From Tranzscheliella williamsii (Eukaryota > Basidiomycota > Ustilaginomycetes > Ustilaginales > Ustilaginaceae): a DNA stretch of 64,000 bases. Shown piece after piece: positions 1 through 9,979 of the stretch. The stretch lies in the NCBI GenBank assembly GCA_023212725.1, contig JALBYF010000006.1:1-64000 (forward strand), read 5' to 3'. The first letter of the stretch is position 1, and each line of letters starts with the position of its first letter. The notes below the pieces were generated by a model. The model was not told the origin of the DNA, made no database searches, and saw nothing but the letters and a program-made list of their open reading frames with translations. The translations under genes were made by a program, and so were the position numbers.

Positions 1-75
<75 letters not shown>
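1..75. repeat. 75-nt homopolymer G run at the window edge
   Basis: The first 75 bases are all G. On the minus strand this is a poly-C tract starting directly after a GTAAGT splice donor (76-81), so it would be the start of an intron of the sugar-porter gene. No other homopolymer of this size occurs in the window. It is most likely a sequencing or assembly artefact at a scaffold end. A real C-rich intron is possible but less likely. It has no TTAGGG-type telomere motif. Confidence 0.9.
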
Positions 76-78
<3 letters not shown>

Positions 79-81
79 TAC

Positions 82-1511
82 GCGCGGTGGGACGAGTTCG
101 GGGAGGATGACGAAGGGGACGGGGCCGAGGCCGATGGCGAAGGCGGCGACGAGGAGGAGCATGGCGATGGCGCTGAGGGCGGGGTGGGGGGCGGTAATGC
201 CGAGGGCGAGGAGGGCGGCAGCGGCGGCCATGCCGAGCGCGGAGGCGACCATGAGCGCGCGCCGCCCGGCGCGCCGCTCGTCGATCAAATAGACCGGCGC
301 CAAGGTCATCACCATGTTGACCACGGTGATCATCACGCCTACCGAGCCTGCCAGCTCGGGTAAGATCGAGCCCATAATTCCCACGCTGTAGTACAGCACC
401 GCGTTCTGCCAGCGTGAAACAAGACACAGCTCAGGCGTCAGCTGCATTCTACCGAGACCGCGGAACAATGCCCGCCACAGCGTTGACTTACAATGCCGCT
501 CAGCTGCTGCGCCAGCTGCGTGAGCACCACGAGCACCGCGCCCGGCCGGATCTGCGCATCGGAAAAGATCTGTACAAGCCCCACCTTCTCGCCCGCGGCC
601 GGCGTTGACGAGGATTCGCCCGGTGTGCCAGCGTGCTCGTCGTTGTCCACCAGTAGCCCCTGCCGCTCCTCGTCGGGCAACGCCGCTCTCGGGCTGGTGG
701 ACGCGCCTGCCTCTCTCCAGTTCTGCAGCTCCTTCGCCGACCAGAGCAGGCTCCTCACCTCAAGCGCCTTCTGTGAGGACGTATCAGCAGAAGCCGTCAT
801 GCCCTCGCCTTGGAGCCATCCGGGCGACTCGAGCGCCACGACAAAGGTCCCCAAGACCTGCAGTAGCGAGACACTCGCAGAGACGGCAGGTACGGTTCGC
901 CATAATTTCCCACTGCCTAAGGGACTCCCACCGAGCACCTGTGCGGTGAAGATACCAAAGACGATGGAAAGCTGGTTCAAGACTCCTACGGAACCTTGCA
1001 TAGACACGGGCGAGATCTCGTTGAGGTAGATGGGTACGACGACTACGCCAACGCCTGAGCCGATGCCCTGCACAAAGCGGCCGAGTCCGAGCGACCACAG
1101 ACCGGAGGCGAGCGACAGTACGATGCTACCAAGCACGCCGGCTACCGCCGACCAGAAGATGCTCTTCTGGCGGCCCCAGCCCAGCTTCTTGGAAATGGGC
1201 GAGATGGCGAATGATGACACCAAGCCTCCGAGTGTGAAGAGCGACGTAACAAGGCCAAACTGGCTCTCGGTGAGCGGAACGCAGCCGGCCAAGCCAGCAG
1301 ACATGCTACCGTCGGGCGGCGCCGTCTGTGCCGGCTTGCATGTAAGGATGGGCTGCAGAGGATTGAGCTCGGAGATGCCAAAGCCATAGTTGAACGCCGA
1401 GGCCAGGATCCAGAAAACCACGAGACGAAATCGAAGCGTCACTCGTCGGCTGGATTGAGCCGGCCCAACGGCTGGAGCTCCCCTTTCCGCTGTCTGTGCA
1501 ACTGGTGGCAT
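82..1511 (-). CDS. MFS sugar porter (Vps73/GLUT-like), 3' end missing
   Basis: Hexose-type transporter of the major facilitator superfamily, expected in the plasma or vacuolar membrane. Exon 1 is 492-1511, starting at the ATG at 1511 (340 codons). An 86-bp intron (406-491, donor GTAAGT, acceptor CAG, branch CTGAC) follows, then exon 2 at 82-405 (108 codons), which ends at another GTAAGT donor. The remaining exon or exons lie beyond the poly-G edge. Sugar-porter motifs visible are GRFVQGIGSG (residues about 144-153), the adjoining PIYLNEISP motif (about 160-168), QQLSGI at the end of exon 1, and GPVPFVILPELVPP near the end of exon 2, which matches the PESPR/PELVP region of GLUT and yeast Vps73-type proteins. 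A long hydrophilic cytoplasmic loop with acidic residues (about 240-310) separates the two halves. The substrate cannot be told from sequence alone. Confidence 0.85.
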
Positions 1512-1822
1512 GTTGGTCGGAGCTGGTCAAGCGATGGTGGAGCGCCAAAAAAATGGGCTCGCGACCCGCCTCACCGAGTGTTGTATGTGTCTGTGCTGGT
1601 GAGGGTGGCCTTGTGCCCTCAACGATCTTTGTGGAGGGAAGCGCAGACAACCAAGCAAGGGTCCGGTTCTGGCCTCCTAGAGGGCGCGCTTGGACCGAAT
1701 AGCGCGTAATTGGCGGTTGCCAATTTGGCTCGCTGCCATCATTGTGCGTGCTGTCTTTCTACCCGCTTCAGCTTGCACACCTTACAGCGCCTTGCTGATC
1801 CTACCTGTACAGCGTCATTGAA

Positions 1823-3402
1823 ATGAGCGGCCGCAATCGCAAAGATGTGGACGACCTGTTGGCCGATCTGGAGAATCTGGGAACAGAGCAGCCAGCCAAG
1901 GCGCCGAGAAAATCGGCCGACAAGGCAGCACCGAGCACTGGCGGCAACGCATCGTCGTCCTCTGATCCGAGCTACGCTGCTTCAGCGGCAACGAAGGCGC
2001 CGGAAGATGCACAAAGCTTGCTAGACGATCTGGACAGCCTGGTTCAGAGCAGGGCCACGTCGAGCAGCCGAGCGTCCCAGCGCAAGAAGGACGCAGAAAT
2101 CACGAGCCCTGCCACGGCAGCCGCTTTGGCGACATCCGCGAAAGCGCCGGCCACAGCTGCGACCGCAGACGCGTCCGCCCTCCTCGGCACCACTGTTGAT
2201 CAAGCAGAAGTAGACGTCGCTGGCAGCACCGACGCGACGGCCACAGCGGCCGGAGGCGGTGGATGGGGCGGCTGGGGCAGCTCGCTCTTCTCGCAGGCTA
2301 CCAAGCTGGCAGACCAAGCCAGGCAGGAATTCGAAAAGAGGGCGCCTTCGCAAGCGGAGCAGGCGCGAGAACTGGGAAGCAAGGGATGGGACCTGGCTAA
2401 GGGAGTCAGAGGATTCGTCAAAGAGGCCAACTTGGAGAAATGGGGTAAGCACCACCTCTTGCAGCGCCATTTGAACTTGGACTTTCTCTTGTAGACGCTT
2501 GTTGCAGCTCGTGAGTGACGGCTGGCTGACGACACTGACCTCTGCTTTGGATGTGTACCTTGTAGGCGAAGAGGTGTCGAGAGTGGGCAGGCGCGGATGG
2601 ACCGATATCGTGCATGCGGTCGCGCCACCGATCGCTGCGCACGAAATCATCCAGGTGACGCTGAGTCACGACATGGTGGGCTACGACGGCATCTCCGATG
2701 TAACCTACCAGGTGCTGGCCAAGGTGATGGAGCAGGTCGACTCTTCCGGCACCGAGCAGCAGCTCGTTGTCAACAAGGCTCCCGTCGATGCTACCGCCGC
2801 CAAGCCCAAGCCTGGTTCTGTCGACGATCGCGAGCGTGATCTTAATGCGGTGGAAGGCTTCACGGCCGCTTTCCGTCTGGCTCGCGTCAACCTGGATGAG
2901 TGCGTGAGAAAACACCAAGTCACACCTCCCTTCCGCCAGTCGGATCTGCCCATCACCACCTGCCCTGTCTTTGTCCGCATACAGGCCTGCTTCTCGCAGC
3001 TCCCCGGCATGCCGCAAGAGGAGGTGGGCTCGGCCGATGCGCAAGCCTCCCAATTCCTCTTCTTCCTCGTCCTCCTGCAAGACCCGCAGCACGGACTCAG
3101 CCACAAGACCGTTTCTCAGGCCGTACCTACATCTTGGTGTAAGTGGTTTGTCCCCGCCGCCTGCACCTCACCATAGTCAGCTCACCTTTCCCCTCTCGCC
3201 CCTTCTGCGCTCTCCAGTACAAGTGCCGTTCGAAGAGAATCAGTGGGTGGAGGAGTCCCTCGTCGACGTACTCTCCAACGCCCTCAGCGTTGTAGGTCAG
3301 GACTACGTCCAGGGCCGCATGACCGGACGGACCAAGTCGACTAAGGACGGCCTCGCCGACCTCGCTGACCTCGCTGATCCTGCACTTCAGTCCGCTACCT
3401 AA
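1823..3402 (+). CDS. MTC1: Mtc1-like protein (DUF5427 family)
   Basis: Resembles the fungal family named after yeast Mtc1 (maintenance of telomere capping 1), whose molecular role is poorly known. Three exons, 1823-2444, 2566-3138 and 3218-3402, give 459 residues. Introns 2445-2565 and 3139-3217 have GTAAGC and GTAAGT donors and keep the phase. The N terminus has two short acidic LLADLENL / LLDDLDSL motifs, then an Ala/Thr-rich stretch, then the family's GGWGGWGSSLF segment (about residue 150). Exon 2 carries the conserved core: DIVHAVAPPIAAHEIIQ, LSHDMVGYDGISDVTYQV and KVMEQV. The C-terminal exon holds QWVEESLVDVL and VGQDYVQGRM. An 81-nt stretch inside exon 2 (2904-2984) has intron-like ends (GTGAGA, ACAG) and a length divisible by three, so the protein may be 27 residues shorter. 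The family assignment is from remembered motifs. Confidence 0.75.
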
Positions 3403-3695
3403 CGGAGCGACACTGTCGGCCGGCATTGTGCCCGCAACACCGTCAGATAAGCCGCGACGACATGCTCTCGCATGGCCCGCTGGCCGCAAGTATGTTTGCA
3501 TTACTATTTGGGCCGGTAGCGACGCTGCTTTCCAACCGGGTTCTCTCTGCACCACTGTCTTTCACCCTTGAGATCAAGCGACGCGTAGCACAGCCAGTCA
3601 AAAAGTATGGAAATCCCGCATAGTAGGCGTGCAACAATGGCATTGCTATTGCTAGGAAACCCAGGCGATTAGAAAAGAAAGCGTTCGGGCTGCAT

Positions 3696-4117
3696 CTATT
3701 GCTTCTTGCCAATGATCTGGGTGGAGATGAGGACCTCGCCGTTGACGTGGTACTTGATGTCAACCTGGAAGACAGCAACCAGCGTTACGCATAGGCCGAG
3801 TACGTGTGAGTGCGGTGTGCCAAGCGAGGCCGATCACAAATGCAAGCTAAGACTTACGTGGCCGCCGGTAACAACGTCCATCTTCTCGATCTTGCCGGAC
3901 TTGACTTCGCCGCCGAAAGGTCGGTCTGCGATGTCGCACGTCGCAGGTGAGAGCGGCACGGAATCGTCAGTAACAGCGTTGCGAGGACAAGCGCGGCGCT
4001 CACGTGTTGCTACGTGCCACAGCCATGGAGCAACTACTGCGGCATGCGCAACCAGCCTGGCAAAAGCTCGCTGGGATACTTACACTCGATAACGTCGCCA
4101 ACAGTGTAAAGAACCAT
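3696..4117 (-). CDS. 56-residue protein, Hva1/TUDOR-like mini gene
   Basis: A tiny gene recovered by splicing. Exons are 4084-4117 (34 nt), 3858-3925 (68 nt) and 3696-3764 (69 nt with TAG). Introns 3926-4083 and 3765-3857 have GTAAGT donors and CAG acceptors, and all phases agree. The product begins MVLYTVGDVIEYRPFGGEV, continues through KSGKIEKMDVV and ends ISTQIIGKKQ. The GDxxEYRPxGG start, the GxI strand and the short basic end resemble the small SH3/TUDOR-like domain called hypervirulence-associated protein (Hva1) in fungi. That assignment is an inference from pattern only. There is no signal peptide or membrane segment. Every exon keeps an open frame and the splice signals are canonical, which supports a real gene. 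Confidence 0.7.
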
Positions 4118-5605
4118 TTTTGCTTGGTGTTCGGTAGAGTGAGTGGAGAGCGGTTGGATGGAATGGGATGGTGGTTGAAAAAACGATGAGGAAGGAGTGT
4201 GAGCGCAATCAGCGATTGCGGTGACTGCAGCCAGCTCGAGCACGTTAATCGATCAGCCAGCAATTGTTCGGTGCTATTCCCGAAAAGAACGGCCAAGTGA
4301 GTGCGAGCTTGGGCCAGTTTGATTGCGACATGGCGCATAAGCCATACATCCGACACCTTCCATTCCGGGCCAAAGAACACTCTCGCACGAGAACTGTTTC
4401 CGCTCTAACATCAAACTCACGCTAAACAGACATGCTCATGTGCCCCTGTACTTGGTCGACTGTGGCAGAGACATGCTGTTGTTGCCACATGGGTCAGGGT
4501 CTCTCGCTTTTGGCTTGCCCTTCCGAGGACAGAGAAAGTGCTACACCCCGAGCGGAGTTGGCGGAACGGTTTAATGCTGCAGATTTCTATCCCGGTAGTG
4601 CATAGCTCAACACGCGACGTCGACCAACGAGCAACGCGCGCCTCTTGTCCAGTAGAAGTGCCATTGTGTTCGACCGCCAATTTCCACAGCGGCCACTCTT
4701 GCTGTCCACCGCCGAGCTGATGAACTAGCAGTGCCGCTGGTCGCTGTTGCTTGCCCAGGTGTGAACAAAGGGGAGCGGGGCCCGTTGCTGTTCATGCAGC
4801 AGCTTTGTAGTGTCCACGTAAGCGGCGTAAGGCTGCCAACCGCTCGGTGTTCACGCATGATCGTCGACGTGCATGTGGCCTTCGACATCTGCTGGGGCGC
4901 TAATTGCGCTCTAGCGCCAGTCAAGCTTGAAGCCCCTGTTTCGCATATCCTCTGCCCGTTGACGCCATGAAAGCATGCTGCAGCGCGGGTCCGCCAGATT
5001 CAGACGCTCTGTAGAGCTTTGTGATCTTCTATGTCGCGCTCGGAGCCGCTCCTGCAGGTCTCGCAGGCTTGCTACGTTCAGTCCTCTGCCTAGCGCTCTC
5101 CCTATCGCATTCTGGTTTCGAAGGCCAGCCACAGTAGCAAGGGCTCGCTTCAGCCCTGCTTCTGACCCTGCCGTATATAGACCGTGGCGGAATTGTCGAC
5201 GCTTCATCAAACCCAACCGGCTATCGTACCCCTTCTTAGGCTCGGCCACGCTCAGCCTCATTTTGCCAACGCTAGATACCCAGTCCCCAAGCTTGGGCCG
5301 ACGCCAGTAGCTTGGCTCAGCTTAACTGTCACTTTTCACGGCTTCCACCGCCGATTACAGCGATATCCGCCGCAGATTACAGCAATACCCGCCACACATT
5401 ACAGCATCGGGGCAGCAGACCGGCCCTCCATCCGCGGGAATTGCTGAACCGGGCTGTTTCCGGGAGTCAGTATTCTAGCTTGACACTTAGGCAAGAGCCG
5501 CTGGGTCCCACCGCTGCCTGGCGCCCCTGGGACCATGGGCAAATCCAACGACGTGCAAGGATGCTTGGCTGGCATAAAAGGGTGAGTTGCTGCGCCGTTC
5601 CCTCT
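4118..5605. other. Intergenic region upstream of the lipase
   Basis: About 1.5 kb between the divergent mini gene and the lipase. No convincing gene was found. A TATA-like GTATATAG lies at about 5173-5180, another TATA-like CATAAAAGG at about 5573-5581, and a 22-bp-period triple repeat at 5348-5404 (listed separately). Confidence 0.5.
5348..5404 (+). promoter_or_regulatory. Three 22-bp-spaced repeats upstream of the lipase
   Basis: The heptamer ATTACAG occurs at 5354-5360, 5376-5382 and 5398-5404, exactly 22 bp apart, each preceded by CCGCC. The last copy is about 200 bp before the lipase ATG at 5606. The spacing is close to two turns of B-DNA, which fits repeated binding on one face of the helix. 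No known factor site is recognised; the regulatory role is an inference. Confidence 0.5.
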
Positions 5606-7009
5606 ATGACCAACACGACGCCCAATCGCGCCAGCTGGCTTACGATGAACGTCATTCTTTGTGCTCTTAGCCTGTTCGCCAAAAAGGCGACCATTCCTCT
5701 GCCAGAGCACGACAGTTTCTACACAGAGAGGGGCGACGCCTTCTCAGGCCTAGCGAACGGTGCGATATTACGGACCCGGAAGATCGAGGTGGTCTACTTC
5801 CCTGGCTTCGACGATCCTCCGCTGGAAGCGTGGCACGTGGCGTATAAGACCAAGGCGCAGGATGGCATGACACCGCAGATAACTGTAATGACCGTGCTCA
5901 AGCCGGCAACCGCCAAGCCCGACGCCGATGGCAAGTACCGGGTGGTATGCTACGGTTCCAAGTGCGACTCGGCCGGGACCAACTTCCGCACCAGCTATGC
6001 GCTGCGCGCGGGCAACGACTACAAGCTGGGCGCTGCTTCGGAGCAGATCTTCCTGGCGCCCTGCCTGGACCGCAACTGGATCGCGGTGGTCCCTGACTAC
6101 GAGTCCGAGACATGCGCCTTCGGCGCCGGATATCAATCTGGGTATGCCTTCCTGGACTCGATACGCGCTGCGCTGCGCATGCCCGAGCTGGGTATGAGCA
6201 AAGACGGCCAGGGCCGTTTCCAGGCCAAAGTGTCCATGTGGGGCTACTCAGGCGGAGCGCTGGCGGTGGGGTGGGCCGCACAGATCCAGACGGCATACGC
6301 GCCTGAGTTGAGCCCGTATCTGGTGGGCGCCAGCATGGGCGGCTTGCCGAACGACCTGCAAGCGATCGCGAACCATACGAACAAGGGCGTAGGTGCCGGC
6401 CTCATCATGGGCGTCATGCAAGGCCTTGCCAATGCCTATCCCGAGCTGCAGGAGTGGCTCAACCAGAACGCCAACAAGACAGGCAAGGCGGCGCTGCAGG
6501 CGGCACTGACCAAGAGCTTCGGCGTCATCATGGAGGCGAACCTGAACATGGATGTGCTGGGCACCTACTTCAACATGCCCAACCCGCTGGACCAGGCGGT
6601 GCCAAAGGCCGTCCTAGCCGAGAACAAGATGGGCGGTACCGCCGATTTTCCAACGGTCCCCTGCCACATCTACCAGTCGCTGCACGACGAAATTGTTCCG
6701 TTCAGCACGACGGACAATCTGGTGGTTTCCTGGAGCGCCCAGGGTGCCACGATCGACTACGTCCGCGACACCCTCTCTGCGCACATCATTTTGTGCTTCA
6801 CCGGCTGTGCGGCCGCGATCGAGTGGATGCAGGACCGATTCGACGGAAAGCCGAGCAAGGCTAAGCCAGGCACGCCTAGCGTCCAGACGGTCGTCACGTC
6901 GCTGGACACGGCCGAAGCGGAACAAACGCTCGGCAAGCAGCGCCAGAACGACCTGCAAACCCTGCTGGAAAACGCTTACAAGAAGCCCGGGCGGTGTTGG
7001 TGGACCTGA
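5606..7009 (+). CDS. Secretory lipase, CalA/LIP family
   Basis: Alpha/beta-hydrolase of the fungal secretory lipase family (LIP, type Candida antarctica lipase A), expected to hydrolyse acylglycerols outside the cell. Counting from the ATG at 5606 (467 residues), the nucleophile is S215 in WGYSGGALA. The acid is probably D361 in LHDEIVPF, and the histidine H393 in LSAHII. These match the Ser-Asp-His order of the family. The mature-type N terminus LPEHDSFYT is also family-like. The start is uncertain. The ATG at 5645 gives a shorter leader, MNVILCALSLFA, which could serve as the hydrophobic part of a weak signal peptide. Alternatively GTGAGT at 5582 and CTTAG ending at 5670 could bound an intron whose upstream exon replaces this leader. 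The C terminus, ending KKPGRCWWT, is a little unusual. Neighbouring sugar porters suggest nutrient use but no operon-like unit. Confidence 0.88.
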   Translation: MTNTTPNRASWLTMNVILCALSLFAKKATIPLPEHDSFYTERGDAFSGLANGAILRTRKIEVVYFPGFDDPPLEAWHVAYKTKAQDGMTPQITVMTVLKPATAKPDADGKYRVVCYGSKCDSAGTNFRTSYALRAGNDYKLGAASEQIFLAPCLDRNWIAVVPDYESETCAFGAGYQSGYAFLDSIRAALRMPELGMSKDGQGRFQAKVSMWGYSGGALAVGWAAQIQTAYAPELSPYLVGASMGGLPNDLQAIANHTNKGVGAGLIMGVMQGLANAYPELQEWLNQNANKTGKAALQAALTKSFGVIMEANLNMDVLGTYFNMPNPLDQAVPKAVLAENKMGGTADFPTVPCHIYQSLHDEIVPFSTTDNLVVSWSAQGATIDYVRDTLSAHIILCFTGCAAAIEWMQDRFDGKPSKAKPGTPSVQTVVTSLDTAEAEQTLGKQRQNDLQTLLENAYKKPGRCWWT

Positions 7010-9979
7010 TCTACGGCCACCCCTCTGCTTCGCGTTCGCGGCCGGTAGCGCTTGCCACCTCGTCTCGGATCGATCTAGTGTCTTCGCATAGCGGCTGTCA
7101 TGGAACCACATATGCTTATTCGATCTTGCCGTCGCCGGAGCATGTGAGTTGGGTTGCGCTTTGTAAGCAGTGTGTGCTCATGATGAACATGCACCGCGGT
7201 TCCGTCTAGCTGTCCATCTCGTCTGCGACAAGCAAATGTCGCGTAGCTGCGGCGTATCATGAGCAGTGATGACTGGCATTTGGCGGCACCTAGCGGGCAT
7301 GGAGCAGAAGTTGGTCTACAGCCCCTTGATGCTGCCATGCACAAGTATGGTCAAGGCTTACCGCCTAACGGTCCACCTGGTCACTATAATCATGTCTTGC
7401 TGCCCTTCGACCGGTGCCCCAAAATCATAGTCCTTCTCTTTCGAGCCTTTGCTGAAAAGAAAACCATGCGAAGCGCATCTAACCGCGTATCCGTGCCTTT
7501 TGTGACAGCACCGTTTTTGGCTTTTTGATGATCACTCCCAGTTGAGACAGTTGGGTTTTGGCTTCTGCTGTCTTGCCACACCTCGGCGCCCGTGTCCATA
7601 CTGTACATACGCCGTACTGACCTGCTCTTGTTTTGCTTACACATATCTTTTCAGCTTCTGCGACAGTGGAAAATACTGCAATACCGTGCCCAACAGGAAT
7701 CCGTTTGCCCGCAACCTTGCATTCCGGAAAGCTCAGTGAGCTAAATCCTGTCGCAAGGTCTTGGCACAACGATCAAGCTCCAGTCCATTTGCAGATGGAC
7801 CTGCGCCGCTGGTCGCATCACAAGCTCCGGCACCTTTTGACAAGTCGCCATTTCCCTGCCCAGATCCTGAGTTTCACCTGAGCTTCAGAGACTACACCGA
7901 GTATCTGTGCGCGAAAGCATACCATCAAGGACGTTGATCCAGTCGGTTCACAGCTCTGAAAGTTGCGAAAATACGTGGGCCGTCGCCCTTGAATAGAATG
8001 TGTCTCTGGGTACCACCACAATAGTTAATGACGATTGAAAATGGCTATTGAATTAGGACAGAAAAGGGGCCAGCGGCATGGGGGCGGAAGCGGCCATTGA
8101 ACAGCTCGGCGTCTAATGAAACGGGGCAGGCGGCCATCGCCGACGATGGGGACTTTCGGGGTGGAACCTAAGACGCCGTGGGAAGAAGGAAAACTATGAA
8201 CGGAGGCAATGTAAGACATGGTGAGGCAGGGTAAGGCAAGGTAAGGCAAGGAGGGGGTTGTCGCGGAGGCGCTGCCGTCGCGCTGCAGACAGGCAGACGC
8301 GCAGTGCCCATGCAAGCCGTCTCTTGCCGAACTTCCCCACCGCTCGCTGTTGCTGTGCCTGTAATTGTCCTTCTTTTCAGCATAAGCGAAAGGGCCCTTA
8401 CCGAGTTTGAGTCGTGGGGTCCTTATTGCCGCACCACCACAAGCGGAACTCCCACCATGGGAGCAAGAGAAGTGAAATGGACGTTCCGTCATAGAAAAGA
8501 AAGTCGGCTGAGCCCGAGGAAAAGCAGAGCGGGTTAAGATGCGGCTCGGTTGACAGTCACTGTAGAAGTCACACTTACCAGGCACTAGAGCTCGAAGAAA
8601 GGCTAACCACTATCCATAAGCGAGTTTCAAAGCCAAAGTGAAAGAGAGGCTTCCAATCGGAATAAACGCGCGCACACAAACAGTCAGTCGCCCGCGTAGT
8701 GTGATTGTGGCGGCACACCCGTCCACTGGCATCGCAAGCACCCTCGACGAACAAATTGACCCACTGCGCGTCCCCTCAGAGCGACTCTACGAAGCTGATT
8801 AGCGGTGTGCTGCTCGTCGAAGGCTAATTACGCGGTTCGGACGGCAAAAACGGTGGGGATGAGAGGGTTCAAACGACGTGGTTGCGCGTTACAAGCCGAG
8901 GAGCGTTCCTAGTCGCGTGTGCGTTGGGTGTGGGGTTTGGCTTACCACGAGCACACACCCACATTCACTGAGTCGAAATTGAGGATTCCACGCGCACGCA
9001 TCTCTCGCAGCCGAGTTGGCCTATTCACCGAATTGACTGCAGACCAAGACCACCTCCCTACAGAACGGAAGCGTCAAAGCAAAGCAAGGGAGAGGAAGAG
9101 TACGCAACGTCGACATTCTCAACCTTTGAAGTCACTGATGTTGGAAGTCACTTCCGCAGCCTTCGACTATGACGAAACCAGACGGGGCTTTCAAAATCTC
9201 CGCATTCGCTCTCCGACCCATCGGAAAGGTTGGGCTACGAACAATCATGGTGAAATGCAATTACATGCACCGCGTCGTTGCCAAGCGTTCGATCCGACAA
9301 CGCGCTTTCTATTTGAACTGCGACAACATATGCAGCGTGGTAGCAAAAGCGGAGAACCCGCATTATTTTCCTTCCCCGGCTTTATTTCCCCCCACTGCTA
9401 TACAGCTGGATCGACACTGCTTCTTCGCCTGTAGCTATCTATCACACGGTGATTTGGAATGGCAGTCCCACGCCATGGCAAACCACCGGCAGCCACTTGG
9501 CCGTTACAAGAGCGTATTCGATGCCGCACTTCATCCTCCTTTTCGTTGCTTTGCCGCTTTCGCGATTGGTCGCCTCTCCCCTCTTCTCGCTTACAAGGGC
9601 ATGCAGCTCATTCAAGTGCGCTCTCTGTGATGCGCTCAGTCGCCGTGTGCCTCGAGTATCTGGCCCACCCGGCTCAACCGGCACAGTCCCCTACCACCTC
9701 GGCCAATCCCACGGCAAGCCGTCCAGCCCACTGCTGTTGCCATGCTCTTGTGCGGGTAGAGCCTGTCAAGCTCGATCTCTTAAATAGCTCGAGATTGCCG
9801 CTCGCGCAGCTCCCACTTTTTCTCGTCACATCTGCATACTATTTATCAACCCACATACTTCAAACAGAGCGCCGCACAAACCCACGTGTGCCTCTCCGTC
9901 CCTCACACGCAACTCCTCAAACCTTCTGGTCCCTTCTCCCCTCCCCTCCTCCATCCATCCCCCCTCGACACACGACAAG
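7010..9979. other. Intergenic region, about 3 kb
   Basis: No open frame with coding character, tRNA or repeat family was recognised. A short direct repeat of GTAAGGCAAG lies near 8230-8252. The part close to 9980 is pyrimidine-rich with no ATG after about 9745, which fits the leader of the sugar porter. A TATA-like CTTAAATAG lies at about 9779-9787. Confidence 0.5.

Noticed and set aside
1..75. Poly-G as telomeric repeat
   Set aside because: Fungal telomeres here would be TTAGGG-type; no T or A occurs, and a gene interior adjoins the run.
8025..8585. 186-codon minus-strand frame in the intergenic region
   Set aside because: No domain, mixed composition, many other frames of similar length nearby; looks random.
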